The position numbers were made by a program, and so were the translations under genes. Shown here piece after piece: positions 1-12,768 of a stretch of 64,000 nt of DNA. How positions within the stretch are numbered: position 1 is the first letter of the stretch; every line of letters starts with the position of its first letter. The DNA is from Cyanoderma ruficeps (lineage: Eukaryota; Chordata; Aves; Passeriformes; Timaliidae): NCBI GenBank assembly GCA_008694505.1, contig VZDJ01000301.1, forward strand, positions 8,361,063 to 8,425,062. The letters run 5' to 3'. The notes under the pieces were generated by a model. That model searched no databases. It had not been told where the DNA came from and saw nothing but the letters and a program-made list of their open reading frames with translations.

Positions 1-3000
1 TTTTAATACTTGTTCAGTCAGCTGTCTCGGTGAATGACAAGGTTTTATCTCTAATGTGAATGGCTTCGAAGGCTACTTGCATTATCCATTCTTCAGCAGC
101 TGCTGCTGAAACCACAGGGTTGCAAACTTATAATTAAATCCAGCTGCCACCACTGTGAGCTCAGTTCCATCGAAGTGAGCAGCAGTGCCTCGTGGTCGCT
201 GGCAAGATTCTGCCTCCCTTTCTAGACAATGCAATTAACTCTCCTGCCCCTTTTAGATGAAATAAACATCAGCGCTGAAAATGCTGTTAAATGACTGTAA
301 AACTGTATTTACGCTGAGGAATTCTGCTGCTGCAGTCATTACACCTGAGAAAACGAATTTTTAGGTGGTTGACGGCTGACAACAAATAGCTGTTTCCTTA
401 AGAGCACTGAGAGGACACCCAAGGAGACACAAGGCACAGGATGGAAGGAGTTTGCTGGAGAAAAAGTGACAGGACACACATTAACACATCTACTCTTAAG
501 CCTTAAAACACAGCCTCTGGCATAAAGCACATACCCAGGCTCAGCTTGAGAGAATTGCAGACAAGGGCTGGAAAGGAACCAGGACAGGCACCACAGGCTT
601 TCCTTTGATGCTAAAATAATTTTTAAAGGCCACTGTTCCTGGCTTAAAATAGATTTAGAGGTACCAGACCAGAGAAGCTGTAGATCTCCCTTGCTGGTAG
701 TGTTCAAGGACACAGCTTGGAGCAACCTGGTCCAGTGGAAAGTGTCCCTGCTTGTGGCAGGGGGTTGAAAAAAGATGCTCTCTAAGGTCCCTTCCAAACC
801 TATGACACAGTCCTGACTGAACATCTCTAGAGGTGTCCCTTCTTTCCTTTCACAGTGCAAATCTGTCCATATCCGTCTGTCAAAGTGTTTAGGTCAGCAA
901 AAAGAATGAGCTGCCCAAATCTGACTTTGTCAGTCACAGTCCTTGCAGTGCTGCTCAAGGCAGCTCCACTCCCTCCCTTCCACAAGAAACATCGCAGTGA
1001 CAATGCCTCAAGAACATCTCATGGCAGGAGCAGCAATCAGCAGTGACACGCTGCACTAATGCCACTGAAGGAGAAAACAACAGCCAGCCAAGCTTTGTTT
1101 GTGAAGGGTTCTCCTGCTGTTTGTGCCTCTTTGGAAACACACATCAGCCCAAAGATGTCTGAGGATGGGAGGGAAAGCGAAGCAGAAGTGTTTGACCTCT
1201 GGCTCAGTGCATTGAAAGGCTGGAAAAGGGGAGAGCTCTCTGCAGACGGGACAATGAAACGCACAGTGACCATCTCCAACCTCACTGTGAAAAGCTACCA
1301 AAATGCAACAAAAATATTCCTAAAGACATAATAACCTGCTGGATATTCTGCCAAATCAGTTACAATTCCACGCTGTCTAGATGCCTTGATACAGGGGTGG
1401 CATCCAGAGGACTGCATGAACTCGGTTTTGGCAGAGCTTAGCCATGGTACCTTGGCCTAATTAAATTCATCAGCATTACCTGCTCAAATCCATTGTGATC
1501 CAGCTCAAATCTCTGAAGCAAGTTGGAAACCCATATAAACCTGCCCATAGCCACACAGACACCACGCAGGTGTCATGAAACAGACTCCAGATGTTTCTAG
1601 AGACTCCAAGTCTGCTCATTCACCTTTGTCAGTGTGTGTGGGGGGAAGAACATACCTGCACAACACCGTTTGCTGCGACTTCCAACCACATTTCCTCACC
1701 CAACAGCACATAAACGCCAGCAGCCAGTCAGCAGCTCTTCCCCCATGATTTTTTTTTTACTTTTACTTTTTGCAGCAAGCACAGAGTAAACAGCCTTTCG
1801 TGGCGGAGACAACAGGGGTGAATCCTCTCTCGCGTGGTTATCCTGAGGTTCATTTACTTCTGACATATTTGTTTGCAGCTCCAGCTCTGCTGTCTGTCTA
1901 CCTGTCTGTTCCTCCTGATGGCTGCAGAGCCCAGGCACTGCAGAGCCTTTCAGCGAGATGGGCTGGTGATTATATCCTGTCATACCTGGGAGAGAGCCAG
2001 TCATGATTTTTCAATCAGCGTTTTCACCGTCCCCGTTTCAGGACGGCAAAGCTTTTATTCCTCACAGCTTTTTAGTGGCTGCTTTAAAGGGCTTTTTATG
2101 TGGAGAGGTTCGTGTCTCGCTGGTGATGAAAGGTGTTTCTGTGGACAGTACTGGCAAAGAGCAGGTGGGTGCGAGGAGGGGAGCAAAGAAGAAAGGATGG
2201 AAAGTTTGGAGGAAGCTGTGCTTTCAGGATTTTTGAATCCTGCCTAGGGCCTTGCTCATAACTGGAATTAATCTCTGAATCAACTGTGATCTATCACCAG
2301 AACAGATAACGTCATTTTTTATCTCGACTATAACTTTTTTTCCTTGAGAGATTACAGATAGCTTGGGCCTCCTGCAGTGATCTGGGCACTACAAATCTGC
2401 AAATCTCTGCCCAAAAGAACATCCAACTCATCTTTCTCGTGGGTTTCTAATCAGCTCCAGACTTGTGACACTTTATATTGAGGTCCAGCGCTACCTTTCT
2501 ATTAATTGGTAGCTATATACACCTATAATTTAAATATACAAATCCCATTATGTTTTAAGTGTCAGGATACCTGTCAGTTGTCACCAGAGTACAGGAGACA
2601 TCACAGAAAGGTGTGTCACCACGAGACAAAATCCAGTTTTGATAGACCTACACAATGGGGATGGCACTGTTGATTAGAAACAGATTTTTTTTTCTTAATA
2701 CTCAAAATCTTTTTTTTAATCTTTAAATGATTTTAAAATCTAATGTGTAACTTATAGGCTTCATTAAGGTTTCGGGGTTAAAAAGAAAAATCAAGCAGAG
2801 CCTTTTTGTTTCTCAGATTTTCAAGGCAATTAGGTCACTGGAGTGCTGAAGGACTAACTCTCCAGCGAGACCAGAATCAGCTAAAAGGCTGCAATTGCAG
2901 ACTTTACTGCATCTAAATTTTGACTAATTTTGATAAACTGCTTAAAATCTGAAAGCCATCAGGCTTTGCCCCTTCTCCCTGTGCTTCTGGAAGGGCCCAA

Positions 3001-6000
3001 AATGGCTTTGTAAAGGTTGTGAGGCTTTGCTCTCCCACCTGAGGCAAAAAGAGGCCATGGCAGCAGCTCCAAGGTCAACAGGAGGAGAAGGGCAGCAGGA
3101 GCAGCCAAGTGAAGGCAGCAGTGACAGCAGGACACCAGCTCAGCCCTGCCAAGCCCGAGCTGACAGAGGCTGATGACACCCTGAGGATTACACAGAGACA
3201 CAAAGCTGCATTTGCTGTGAACTCACCTGATGGCAGCGAGCTCCCCACAGCACCAGGGAACGTCAGGAGATGCAGACTAAGGGGGCTAATACAGTGAAAA
3301 CAGCAATGTTTCCATGGGAAATGAGATACTGAGAGGGGAAATTTGAAAAGGTCATCCTTATTTTAGACTGGTTTTAGCAAGAGTTGTCCAGACAACTGAA
3401 GTCGGGCTTTAAATCCAAAACCACCTGAAGTTACATAAGGGGTATTTCTGAAATGCATGCTGGGCAGTAGAACACGCTTAACACTGAATAAAAATCACCT
3501 GAAAGAGTTTTAAATGTCTGAAATCTTCAGTGTAGGAAAGAATTATAGCAAAGAGAGAAATATTTACTGGGCTCTCAGATCACTTCATCCAAATCAAGGG
3601 CTTCTGCATTGCCAAAACGACCAATTAATATTAAGGTTTAAAACCTACACTGCCTATCCTTTCACTGAATTAAGCCAATTTGCTTTAGAGCTGGCTGAGT
3701 TTAGAGCAGTGGCCACATCTTTAACACAAGATCAAGCGTTGCTTGCTGGCCACAGCCAACCTGCCAGGCACGAAGTGAAGACATTTGAGCAGCATCACCT
3801 GAAAGTGCCTCACAACCGCTGGTGTTTCCCGTGGGCTTCACACAAGACAGACAGGAAGGAAGTGCCACTCTTAACTTCTGATGAGATGAAACACGTCAAC
3901 ACACCTTGTTAGCTCTGCCTGCTGTTCAAAACACGCTCATGTTTTCAAATTTTACTCCTCGGAAGGGTTTTGGAGCCTCTAAGTACACAGCACTGTTATT
4001 AGCTTGACAAGTGCTAAGAAAGGGCTCATTACCACGGTCCCTAATGCAGGAACAAGTGATTGCAGCACATTCCCAGCCCACAGGATGCTCTCAAGCTGTC
4101 AAGAGCTCACTGGGGCTCCCTCAGTGCTGCAGGAAGGCCCAGAAGCATCTCCACCTTCCTGTGTGCTGCCTGCCAGAGCTTTTCCATCACAGCAAGAGCA
4201 TGGTAGCCAAAAAAAATAGGCACAGGATTGATGGGTCACTGCTCCTGGGAGGCAAAAAGGAGCAGAACTGAGGGTCCCACTAGGAGAGAGGGTGATCACA
4301 AGGTTTCTTTCTGCCAGAGGACAGGTGCTTTCCTACCCTGAGCAGCCTCATCAGTCATCTCTGCTTCCCTTGCCATGACAGGCTGGCATTTTACTAATGA
4401 GACTGAGTCATCTGGAGCAGGAGAATGACTGTGCTAAAACAGAAAAAAAACCCCAAACCTGGTATCTTTAAGATATTATATGCACTAAACCAGAGCAATC
4501 TGAGCATAAATTATCTTTTGTGGCATCCTATTCCACTCTCCCTATGGGCTAATGGCAAATTTTCAAGTTAACAAGGTTGTCTTGGGTCAAACTTCAGGGG
4601 ATTCATAGCCAAAATACAAAAACAAAATGCCAAAACCCCTGGTACCATGAGGGCCCAGCTATCAGAACTAATTTACCCCCACAAATATTTAAACATTTTA
4701 CAATTTCAATGGGAAACAAAGATCCATGAAAACTGAAAACATCCCTATGGGCAGCAGATCCATGGGAGCTTTCAGCTTGCCATTTGCTGTTTTAAAGAAG
4801 GAAAATTTGTAGCACTGGCTCATGGATTTACATTGCCCTGTAAGGCTTGTGTAGGTCTTCAGTTTCAGAGAAGAAAAACTTCATCCCTACAAAAGACCAG
4901 GACGGCAGACAGGACATTAATCAGAAGTTGTATCAAACAACTCTTTGCAGGAAGAAGCATTTCCTAGAGGAAAATGGAAGAAAATTCTTTTTCATAATGA
5001 AAGAGTATTTTTATTTGCAAGAAGATGGATCAGAATTCCTGCCATTTTAATCAATGGGTTAAAAAAAACCCCAAAAAACCAAAAAAACCCACCTTTGCTT
5101 TAAGCAGTTTTACAGTGTAAAGTCTGATCTACCTGGTCTAGGAGGTGCTGACATTTTTGTTTACCAGAATCTTTATATAGTTCAATATCTTAATAGCGTG
5201 TGACCAGAGTGAAGGCAGAGATTGACAGCAAGTCAATGAACTGATGAATATCTCCCTCATAAGCATTTCATTTAGCTGCCCATGCAGTGTGCGTTTTGCC
5301 TTTATATACACATTCCAATGCCATTATCTTACACTTAATTACTCGGGTCTCAAAGCGCCTGACGGAGGAATGAGCCACCATTATCATCACTTCATGTACA
5401 ACAAAGCCCAGGCAGAGTGGGGCAATTTGCTAGAAGTTACTGCACTAAATATCCAAGGTCAGTGGCAGGTGGGAAAGAAAGCTCTTGGCAGGTGAGCAGT
5501 GCGCTCAGCAGAGCACGCTGCCCCTCACGATGTGTGCTTGGGAAGCACTTCCTGCAGTCTTTAATAATCTGCATCAGCCACTGCAAAAGAGCTTGAACTT
5601 CCACCCGTGTGACAGCAAACACCAGTGTAGAATTTGAATCTATTGACACTTTATCTGTTCAACACTGGAATGGTGAATTCAGCTTTCTTTAAAGAGGACA
5701 AGCACCACGTCACCATGAGATGACTTTCCTGACAAGACTTCCCTGGTCATTCCTCACCTGTCTTTAAACATCTTCTGATTACACCCATTGTCTCAGACAG
5801 ACTCAATTGTGTTTCTTCTTTCTTAATTATGGGAGCCTCTTGCAAAACATTAACCACGCTCAGATTTTGTATCAGTCAAGCAATCATAACCAGTTCTCAC
5901 TCAGGTTTTTTACTTTATGTTTTAAAACCCATCAGGAGGCACTTGGTAAAGGCAGCAACAACTCGAGATTTGATGACAAAACACTTAAGAGTCAAAACTA

Positions 6001-9000
6001 TCCCCTCATTTTCCATTGAGCAATTCTATGTACAGGAGGAGTAAATAAATACACCCTTGTTTGTAGAATTTGGAATGTTTTCACTGGCTGCATGTTCAAG
6101 TAAAAGTCCCAGGGCTGAATTAAAGAAGCTAAATGAAATTAATTTACTTCCATGTCCAGCTCAGGTGGCTACCAGGCCTTGAACAAGATTACCAGGACAA
6201 CTAGTGAATACCAATGACACCAGCATTGCAGCAGAATTTATTCTTGGCACTGGGTTTTGCCCTCTGTCTTTTTTGTTACAGGCTTTCCCTCCCTTTCGCT
6301 GGGACAAATGGGAATCACAACTTCCAAACAAGTTAAAAAAAAAAAATGGAAAGAAATCCAGCTTGCAAGTTTACCTTGTAATTGATATAAGTCCATTATT
6401 ACAAGACAAATGGCAGCAGACAATGCAGGAGACAGCTCAATCTGTTACCGAGTCCCTGCAATGGCTGTATGAAGAACTTGACCATTTCACTCATAAATCT
6501 TTCTCCTAAGTTTTCATTGCTGCTTGTGTGGGTAAAATAATAAAACTATGGAGTGACGTGTACGAGGGATGCAGTAACACATTTCTAAACACAATTACAT
6601 TAAGTTTGTTACAGGAGCCCTGACCCTTTCAGCATCTAATCAGGAATATGTCGTGTCCCAGGCTGCAAGAACACCCCATGATTGCTTTAGAAAGTCATTA
6701 GCTGCAATCGTGCCAATTGTGAATAATCATCTCTGCTGAGATCACTGTGAGGCACTGGGCTGCCATCAGTCATCCTGGAGGATCCACCACAAACTTTCTT
6801 CAGGACAAAACTCCATTTCCAGGACACTGACCTACTCCCTAACCCAATGGCAAATATAAACTCCACAAAAAGAAGAACGATTAGAAAATTCTTGAGATGT
6901 ATGTTCCCGTTTACTTCTTAGAGTAACTGAATTTAGTAATATTTTTATACTAACTTCTTGTCTATTGTCGGCAGTTCACAGCACCCAGCAAGGAGATCAT
7001 GAGAGTCATGAAACTTTAGAATCAGCTGCCAACACTGATGAGAGGAACAGAGAAGAAAAGCAAAAAGGTTGGAGGGGGGAGATATAAAATGGGACACATG
7101 AAGCAATTTTGCTCAAATGAGTTCAGATGCAGATATGGAATGCCTGTGGCTCCTCCTCTCTCAGGAGACCGACAGGAGGCCACAATACCAGAAGTGACAG
7201 AAGCCAAGATCACAAGCAGGAACACCCAAGGGGCAGCTTTCTGCCAGCAGCTCATGGTCTCACACCCAGCCAGAGCCCCCGAGAGGGGCACCTGGACGTG
7301 GAAACCTTTGAACCCCTCAGAGGAATCCCCAGAGCTTTGCCCTGGAAGAATGCACCATGGAGAAACCCTGCCTGGCAACACTGTGTGATCTACCTCAGTT
7401 TTGCTTTCCCTGCATGTCCCAAATTCTCATGGTTTCTCCTTCCCCTGTTTCCCAGTGGCTGTGGTATGCCTGGTGGCTGCCCCTGTGTCCCCAACAGGGC
7501 ACTGCCCTCTGTCCTACCCTTGTACCATCCCTGTGCCCTCAGACCATTGATTCCTGACCCCAAACTCTGGTAGTTTAGTCAGTGTCTCCATGGGACTCTA
7601 GAGAGACTCCTCTCCCAAAGTGATGCAAAGTTATGTTTAAATGGTTGCAACTGACTGTAAATCATAGTTTCCTCTCTATGTTGTGTGAAAAAGTGAACAG
7701 TCTGTGGTAGGAGAAGGGGTTGGTTTAGAAATTTCATTTGTTTTTTTTTTCTTCTTTTTAGTATGTGTTAAATAAATCTGATTACCTTAAGTTGGGCCTG
7801 TTTTGCCTTTTTCTCCCAACTCCTATCTCCCAGAAGGAAAAGAGAGTAGACACTCAAACCACTACACTAAATTTGGCAAAACAGAAATTCGGCGAACTTG
7901 ACACCACTACACATACTTAAACCCTGTGCACATCTTTGATATTGGTATTTTACCCCTGATCCCCTTTGGCATGCCGGAATAAACTTTTGCTGGAATTTAT
8001 CATACAAAAGGCCCTTCTTGCCTCTCTCTGCTGAGCTAGCTGTGGTGTGTGGACTTGACTGCTTTGCCTGAGTGCCTCCCCAAGCAGCTTTTCCAAAAGA
8101 GATGCTCATTGGGAACAGTAGCAGCAACCACCATGTAAACCCCACATTGCTACCCCTGGACACTCCTGGCAGCTGAGGGACAGAGTCTCCAGGCACGAGG
8201 ACACAGCTCCTGCACCCTCAGACAGCCTCACATCCCAGCACCAGCTTTGACACTGACATTTTACAGCATGTGCTCCAAAACCAAACTGCCTTCCCTGGCA
8301 TCCGTCCCTTCCACTGAATCCTCAAAGAAAAGGATGCTGGTAGAAGAGATCCCATTTTTCTTTTGGATGAAGCGTTGGGAGGAAAACAGTGAAATTTACA
8401 GCGAGGTCACACAGGCAAGTAGGGAGGAGGGGACAGACTAAGCTTAATGATCATTTAAGCCCAGAGTGTATTGATTAATGCAGCCACATTAAATCCAAGC
8501 TACTTTAAGAGCAATATTCCAACATCAGCCAGGAAAACTAGAGGCTATGGCTGTTAGTCTCACAGTACACTTCTTCCTTTTGCTTGCACAAACACGATAC
8601 AAGCCTCAGAAGAATCTGACTGGAGGCACCCACAACAGTTAAGAGGCCTTACACTCTAAATTACCTTGCTTTTGTTAGGCAGGTGAATGGTCCATAACAT
8701 TCTTCCTGAAAGAAGGTTTTTCCCTTCAGAATTCAATTTATAAACTTACTCCTGCCAGGCTGCGATAGCAGCTGCTGTAGAAACCTGAAAATGATGACTC
8801 CTGGAATTCCATTCAAACCTCAGGAATCAATAGAAAGCAGACAAACGACCAAAGATAAAAGTTCCACCCAAGTGCGAAGAGCAAGGACTGCAGGATACCT
8901 CTCATTGTTTTTGCAGGGGCTGCAGTCACCAAGCTGTGAAATAGAGACTGCACAATCTCATTCCAGCTTGAAAACCTGGCCCGTGCTATCCACACGCTGC

Positions 9001-10345
9001 ACCCGCACAACCTGCCTGTTGGGAATGCCTCAGTTCCACAGGTATTGCCAAGCAAAAAGGGGTCTCAAAAGACAATTTATAATGGCAAGGCCAATTTATA
9101 ATTTGCTGGGATGTATTCCATTTGGTAAAAGCTTATTATAAGGCCTTCCTGGAGACTGTGGTCCTGCTTACCTCGGAGCAGCAGCTCTTCTGTAAGTTAA
9201 TCACAACCAACCTGCCTTGGTGTCACTCTGGTTCATCTCAACTCACCCACATGAACTTGTTTCTGTGAGCAGCAAAGAAATACCCAATCACAGCTTGACT
9301 GAACTAATATTGTCTGCAGGCAGCGCCAGTTCCATTGTAAACAGCTCTGCATTTTATTTATTGTTATAAGTCCTGACTCATTCTGCCTGACAGACAAGCC
9401 AGGTGAGGACACGAACATATTAGAATTTAAAAGGGAAAAAAAACCCAAAACACTTTAAAAAAATCTGCCTTCCTTTGAACAAAGCACAATATGCTTCAGT
9501 TGAAAAGGAAATTATCATTTGCCTAATACAAAAGAAATCCTTTGTCCCAATCACAGCCTACTCTGGAGGAATGACTTTCTTCCCTCCCTTAAGAAGCCAA
9601 ATGGATGCAGTTCTGTAATTTTGGAGAGCTTTCCACAGTGTGTTAAATTACAAGACAACCCATTGTGGGTTTATCAAATCGTGAGCCAGTGTGTGAGACA
9701 AAAAAGATTCTCATTGAGAGTGGGTGATAGAGTCTAAGTCACACAAAATTCAGTCTGTAGTATGCTAGAACACAGTGAAATGAAAGATTGGTGCATACAT
9801 TATTCCAGGAACACTATGAAATATTTGGTAGTGAGCTATAAAACCTTCCTACTTTGAAATGCACTAAAAAAACCACAATCCCATGAACAAATACAGTGGC
9901 TGACTTGCTGCATTCTTCACCTACTGCTCACCTGCTTTGACTCAGAATTTCCTCTCACAAAGGTAAAAGCAAGGCTGAGAGGCTGAGAAATTTAAGGGCA
10001 CCACAGGAACACTGAATTTGAGATGCAATAGACAGATATTCCACTGGACACCGCTGCTGATATTCAATGAGATCATCCACCACAGACACTCACTCATCTG
10101 ATATCAATCAAATTAGGTTTTCATCTTGCTTTGTTAAAATTCAACACCAAAAAAAAAACCCAGAAAAAAAGAGGATAAAATTCTGGAAAATCAGCGAATG
10201 GTCAAAAAAAACCACTTAAAAGTGCAGCAAAGGCATCTTTAATTTTAAGTCAACTCTAAAAAAATTGTTGTTTTAACAATTTACTGTTGAAGATGCGTTT
10301 TTTCTGAACACCAGATGCATGTGAGACAATTCCCACTGGACTCAC
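1..10345 (-). other. EGFEM1 intron 4 or further gene body; no exon seen
   Basis: This is the continuation of EGFEM1 towards its 3' end. I looked for cysteine-rich minus-strand open segments with splice signals and recognised none, although short EGF exons without a Met could be missed by eye. Open frames such as the 132-residue one at 3514-3912 (+) and the 109-residue one at 7867-8196 (-) show no domain or family resemblance. The stretch holds one CR1 tail near its start and A-rich runs (about 5058-5090, 6336-6348) but no RNA gene or other element I can support. Confidence 0.6.
671..815 (+). repeat. CR1 LINE 3' tail, truncated
   Basis: The stretch follows the CR1 3' region in order: an AGAAGCTGTAG block, GTGTTCAAGGACA, CTTGGAGCAACCTGG, GGCAGGGGGTTG, and AAGGTCCCTTCCAA before the degraded terminal repeat. 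It is 5' truncated and diverged, as is usual for old avian CR1 copies. It lies in the EGFEM1 gene region, antisense to the gene. Confidence 0.8.
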
Positions 10346-10450
10346 CATACTGGCAGCGAGGACCCTGGAATCCTGCAGGACACTGGCACACCTGGGATCC
10401 TTCCTCAGAGCATTTCCCTCCATTGAAGCAAGTGCCAGCAGTGCAGAGCA
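10346..10450 (-). CDS. EGFEM1: EGFEM1 exon 4 (EGF-like domain)
   Basis: This 105-bp exon is phase 1 at both ends, typical of an EGF module. The acceptor is TGTGCTCTAG and the donor ATG|GTGAGT. The reading is LLCTAGTCFNGGKC, SEEGSQVCQC, PAGFQGPRCQY. The six cysteines are spaced C-x4-C-x5-C-x7-C-x-C-x8-C with the conserved Gly-Phe-x-Gly between Cys5 and Cys6, a complete EGF domain. It lacks the Asp/Asn-Glu calcium-binding signature before Cys1, so it is probably not a calcium-binding EGF. The last base starts a codon finished in the next exon, which I did not find in the 10.3 kb left in the window. Confidence 0.9.
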
Positions 10451-11865
10451 CTAGAGCACACAAACAGAACGGGACAGGGTATTTTAGCTGATTTTGTACC
10501 AGAATTGCCTTTTTGACATAGTCCTGTTCCAACAGGACCTCCCAAATAAGAAGAAACCCAGATTTTTATTTAAGTGCAAAGGTTGGACTGCAGCAGGACT
10601 TGGTATCATAGGCGTAACTATCTTGTTGATATGAAGAGATTTAATAAAAATGAGACTTATATATTGCAGTTTAAATTGAAGGTGCTTCAGAGGCAGAAGA
10701 CGGGACTCAAAGCACTGCCTGAATCCAAAATAAAATAAGAAAAACCACCAGATAATAATGCAGGAATGGTTAAAAACCACTGATGCACTGGGAGATATTG
10801 TATATGTGGAGGGAAATTAGGATTCTTCCCTTCCTCTAACACAGAACAGTTTTATTTACAATAACTTAAATTCCACATGCTTGAGCCAAACTCGCAAAGA
10901 GTATCAAATACAAAAGAGTAATTCAACCACTTTGGTGCCTTAAAGAATTCAAAGCAAGTCTGCAGTGCTCTTTCAGGAAGAAAATTTCATTTTGCCACTG
11001 GTGCTCACATTCCTTAAACTCCTTTACACCAGAGATTAAAACACAGATTGTAAACATATTTTTGACTTCTTACAACTAAACAGGTGCACACTAAATATGT
11101 AGATTCGGGCTGAAACTAACAGGAATACCTCTCAGGCTCGTTTTAGTTTTTTAACTACAAAGAGACAACCATAAAAGCAAGCTCTCTGAATGCAGCCCTG
11201 AAGTTGGTATGGAGATTAAAAAATGTATAAGAACAGATGCTAACTTTCATATGGAAAACACAATTACTGACTAAACAGTAACAAAACCAAACACTGAGTA
11301 GGTTGCCATCTTCTACTGATGTCTTGTTAACAGTGGCTGAAGTGCTGCCTTATCACTTCAATTAAATTCCATCTTTTAGGAAAACATCCAATCATGATTA
11401 GAAGTTAGTGATGGAAACGGGCTCTCGTCAGATGGAGAACCACAGGGCAGAAATAAAACTGCTTCAGTGGTAACAGCAGAAGTGAAAATGCCAAAACCAG
11501 TCAGACTCCACAGCGAGGGCTACACCCAAGAAACAAGGGCCTCACAGCAGATTTCTCCACATAATTTGGGTAACAGCAATAAATTTGGTTGGCCTGTCAA
11601 AGCCAGTCTGGCACAGAAACACTACAACAACTCCAATTAGAGACTGTTAATCTCAACTGTTTCACTGTGTGGATTAAAATTAGAGCTATTTGCTACTCTT
11701 ACACGAGTGCTTTTGTATTTTTAAAGGACATTTATTCCAGCACTGGGGAAATCCCAGTTATAAATCACAAGAACAAAACCCTTGTATCTAGAAGTGGGGA
11801 TTCAGCAGGGAGACGAGGCCTGAGTGTGTCACCCCTTGTTTTGTCCCAGTTTTGTCCCAACTCAC
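10451..11865 (-). other. EGFEM1 intron 3
   Basis: This 1,415-bp intron is bounded by the exon 3 donor (ACT|GTGAGT) and the exon 4 acceptor (TGCTCTAG). It is AT-rich unique sequence with a short polypyrimidine tract before the acceptor. I see no repeat or gene inside. Confidence 0.8.
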
Positions 11866-11975
11866 AGTGCAGGCAGCCGGGTTCGCTGTCCCTCTGGGCC
11901 CAGCCAGGGCAGCACTTGTAGACTGTCTGCTGCTCCATCCTGTACACCTGCTTGTAAATTGTGTAGTAGCCAGAC
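11866..11975 (-). CDS. EGFEM1: EGFEM1 exon 3 (C-terminal half of EMI domain)
   Basis: This 110-bp exon has the acceptor CCTTTCCCCACAG and the donor ACT|GTGAGT. It enters in phase 2 and leaves in phase 1. It reads SGYYTIYKQVYRMEQQ, then TVYKCCPGWAQRDSEPGCLH. The Tyr-rich stretch followed by Cys-Cys-Pro-Gly-Trp and a final Cys is the hallmark end of an EMI domain, so exons 2 and 3 give seven EMI cysteines. The phase-1 exit is what is needed to enter the symmetrical 1-1 EGF exon that follows. Nothing is broken. Confidence 0.9.
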
Positions 11976-12633
11976 CTGTGGGGAAAGGAAGTTTAAAAGA
12001 GCAGTCACAAATCCTGTTCCACTCACTGCCACCTCGCCAGCAGCACGCTGCACTCATATCTCATATTTACGAGACCTTTTTTTGAGCCTCCATCAGAAGT
12101 TCTCGTTAAAAGCGAAGCAAATACAGCAAACTGCATCCTGATAACATCCAACAGCTCTGATATGCTACGGCCACATATTATTCTGAAGAATTTGTATTCA
12201 GGCTAGTCAAAGGTGGGTAATTTTTTTTTTTTTTTTTTTGCAATCAATTTTGGGGTTAGCTGTTGGGGGAGGCAGATCTCCCATCAGTTCTAAGCATGTG
12301 ACAGAAACAGAAAGAAGTTCAATTTTTCAAAGTCAATGACTTGACAGCTGGGCTTCACCTGAACAAGAACAAGACAGGAACATTTTCTGATAGTGCAAAA
12401 TTCTGAATCTAAAGCCAGCCACAAAGCTGATGAGCAATCCAATACACATTTTAAAAAAATCACATTTTCTACTCAGTAATAACAGATTTCAAGTCAAATC
12501 TCAGGAGGACACTATGCCCATGACCACACATTTCAGATGAAACAGTTCACAACTTCCTCACAAAAAAAAAGATTAAAGAACTTGCACAAAGATTAGCAAC
12601 AAAACTCATTTATACCAAGACATAATGTCTTAC
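11976..12633 (-). other. EGFEM1 intron 2
   Basis: This 658-bp intron splits the EMI domain between exons 2 and 3. It contains a 19-base T homopolymer on the plus strand at 12221-12239 (A-run in the transcript), likely to be length-variable. Nothing else is recognisable. Confidence 0.82.
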
Positions 12634-12768
12634 CTTCTCTCATAGCTCACACACCACCTCCTCTTTGTGCAGCCTTGTTTCCACATCTTGACCATCCGAC
12701 TGAAGGACTGGATGCAGGGCTCTTGGTGCCCCACCAGTGCCAGCTCCAACACTGGGCACACATTCGGC
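12634..12768 (-). CDS. EGFEM1: EGFEM1 exon 2 (N-terminal half of EMI domain)
   Basis: This 135-bp exon is bounded by a pyrimidine-rich acceptor (TTTTCCCCCCAAG) and a good donor (AAG|GTAAGA). It is phase 2 at both ends. It reads PNVCPVLELALVGHQEP and continues with CIQSFSRMVKMWKQGC and TKRRWCVSYER. The Asn-Val-Cys start and the cysteines of the EPC, QGC and RWC triplets match the first half of an EMI domain, a small cysteine-rich module near the N-terminus of extracellular proteins such as emilins and MEGF-type EGF proteins. The other half is in exon 3, 658 bp further along the gene. No stop or frameshift is present. Confidence 0.88.

Noticed and set aside
3514..3912. 132-residue plus-strand frame in the EGFEM1 gene region
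   Set aside because: It has no recognisable domain and lies antisense in probable intron. A length of 132 is within chance for a window this size.
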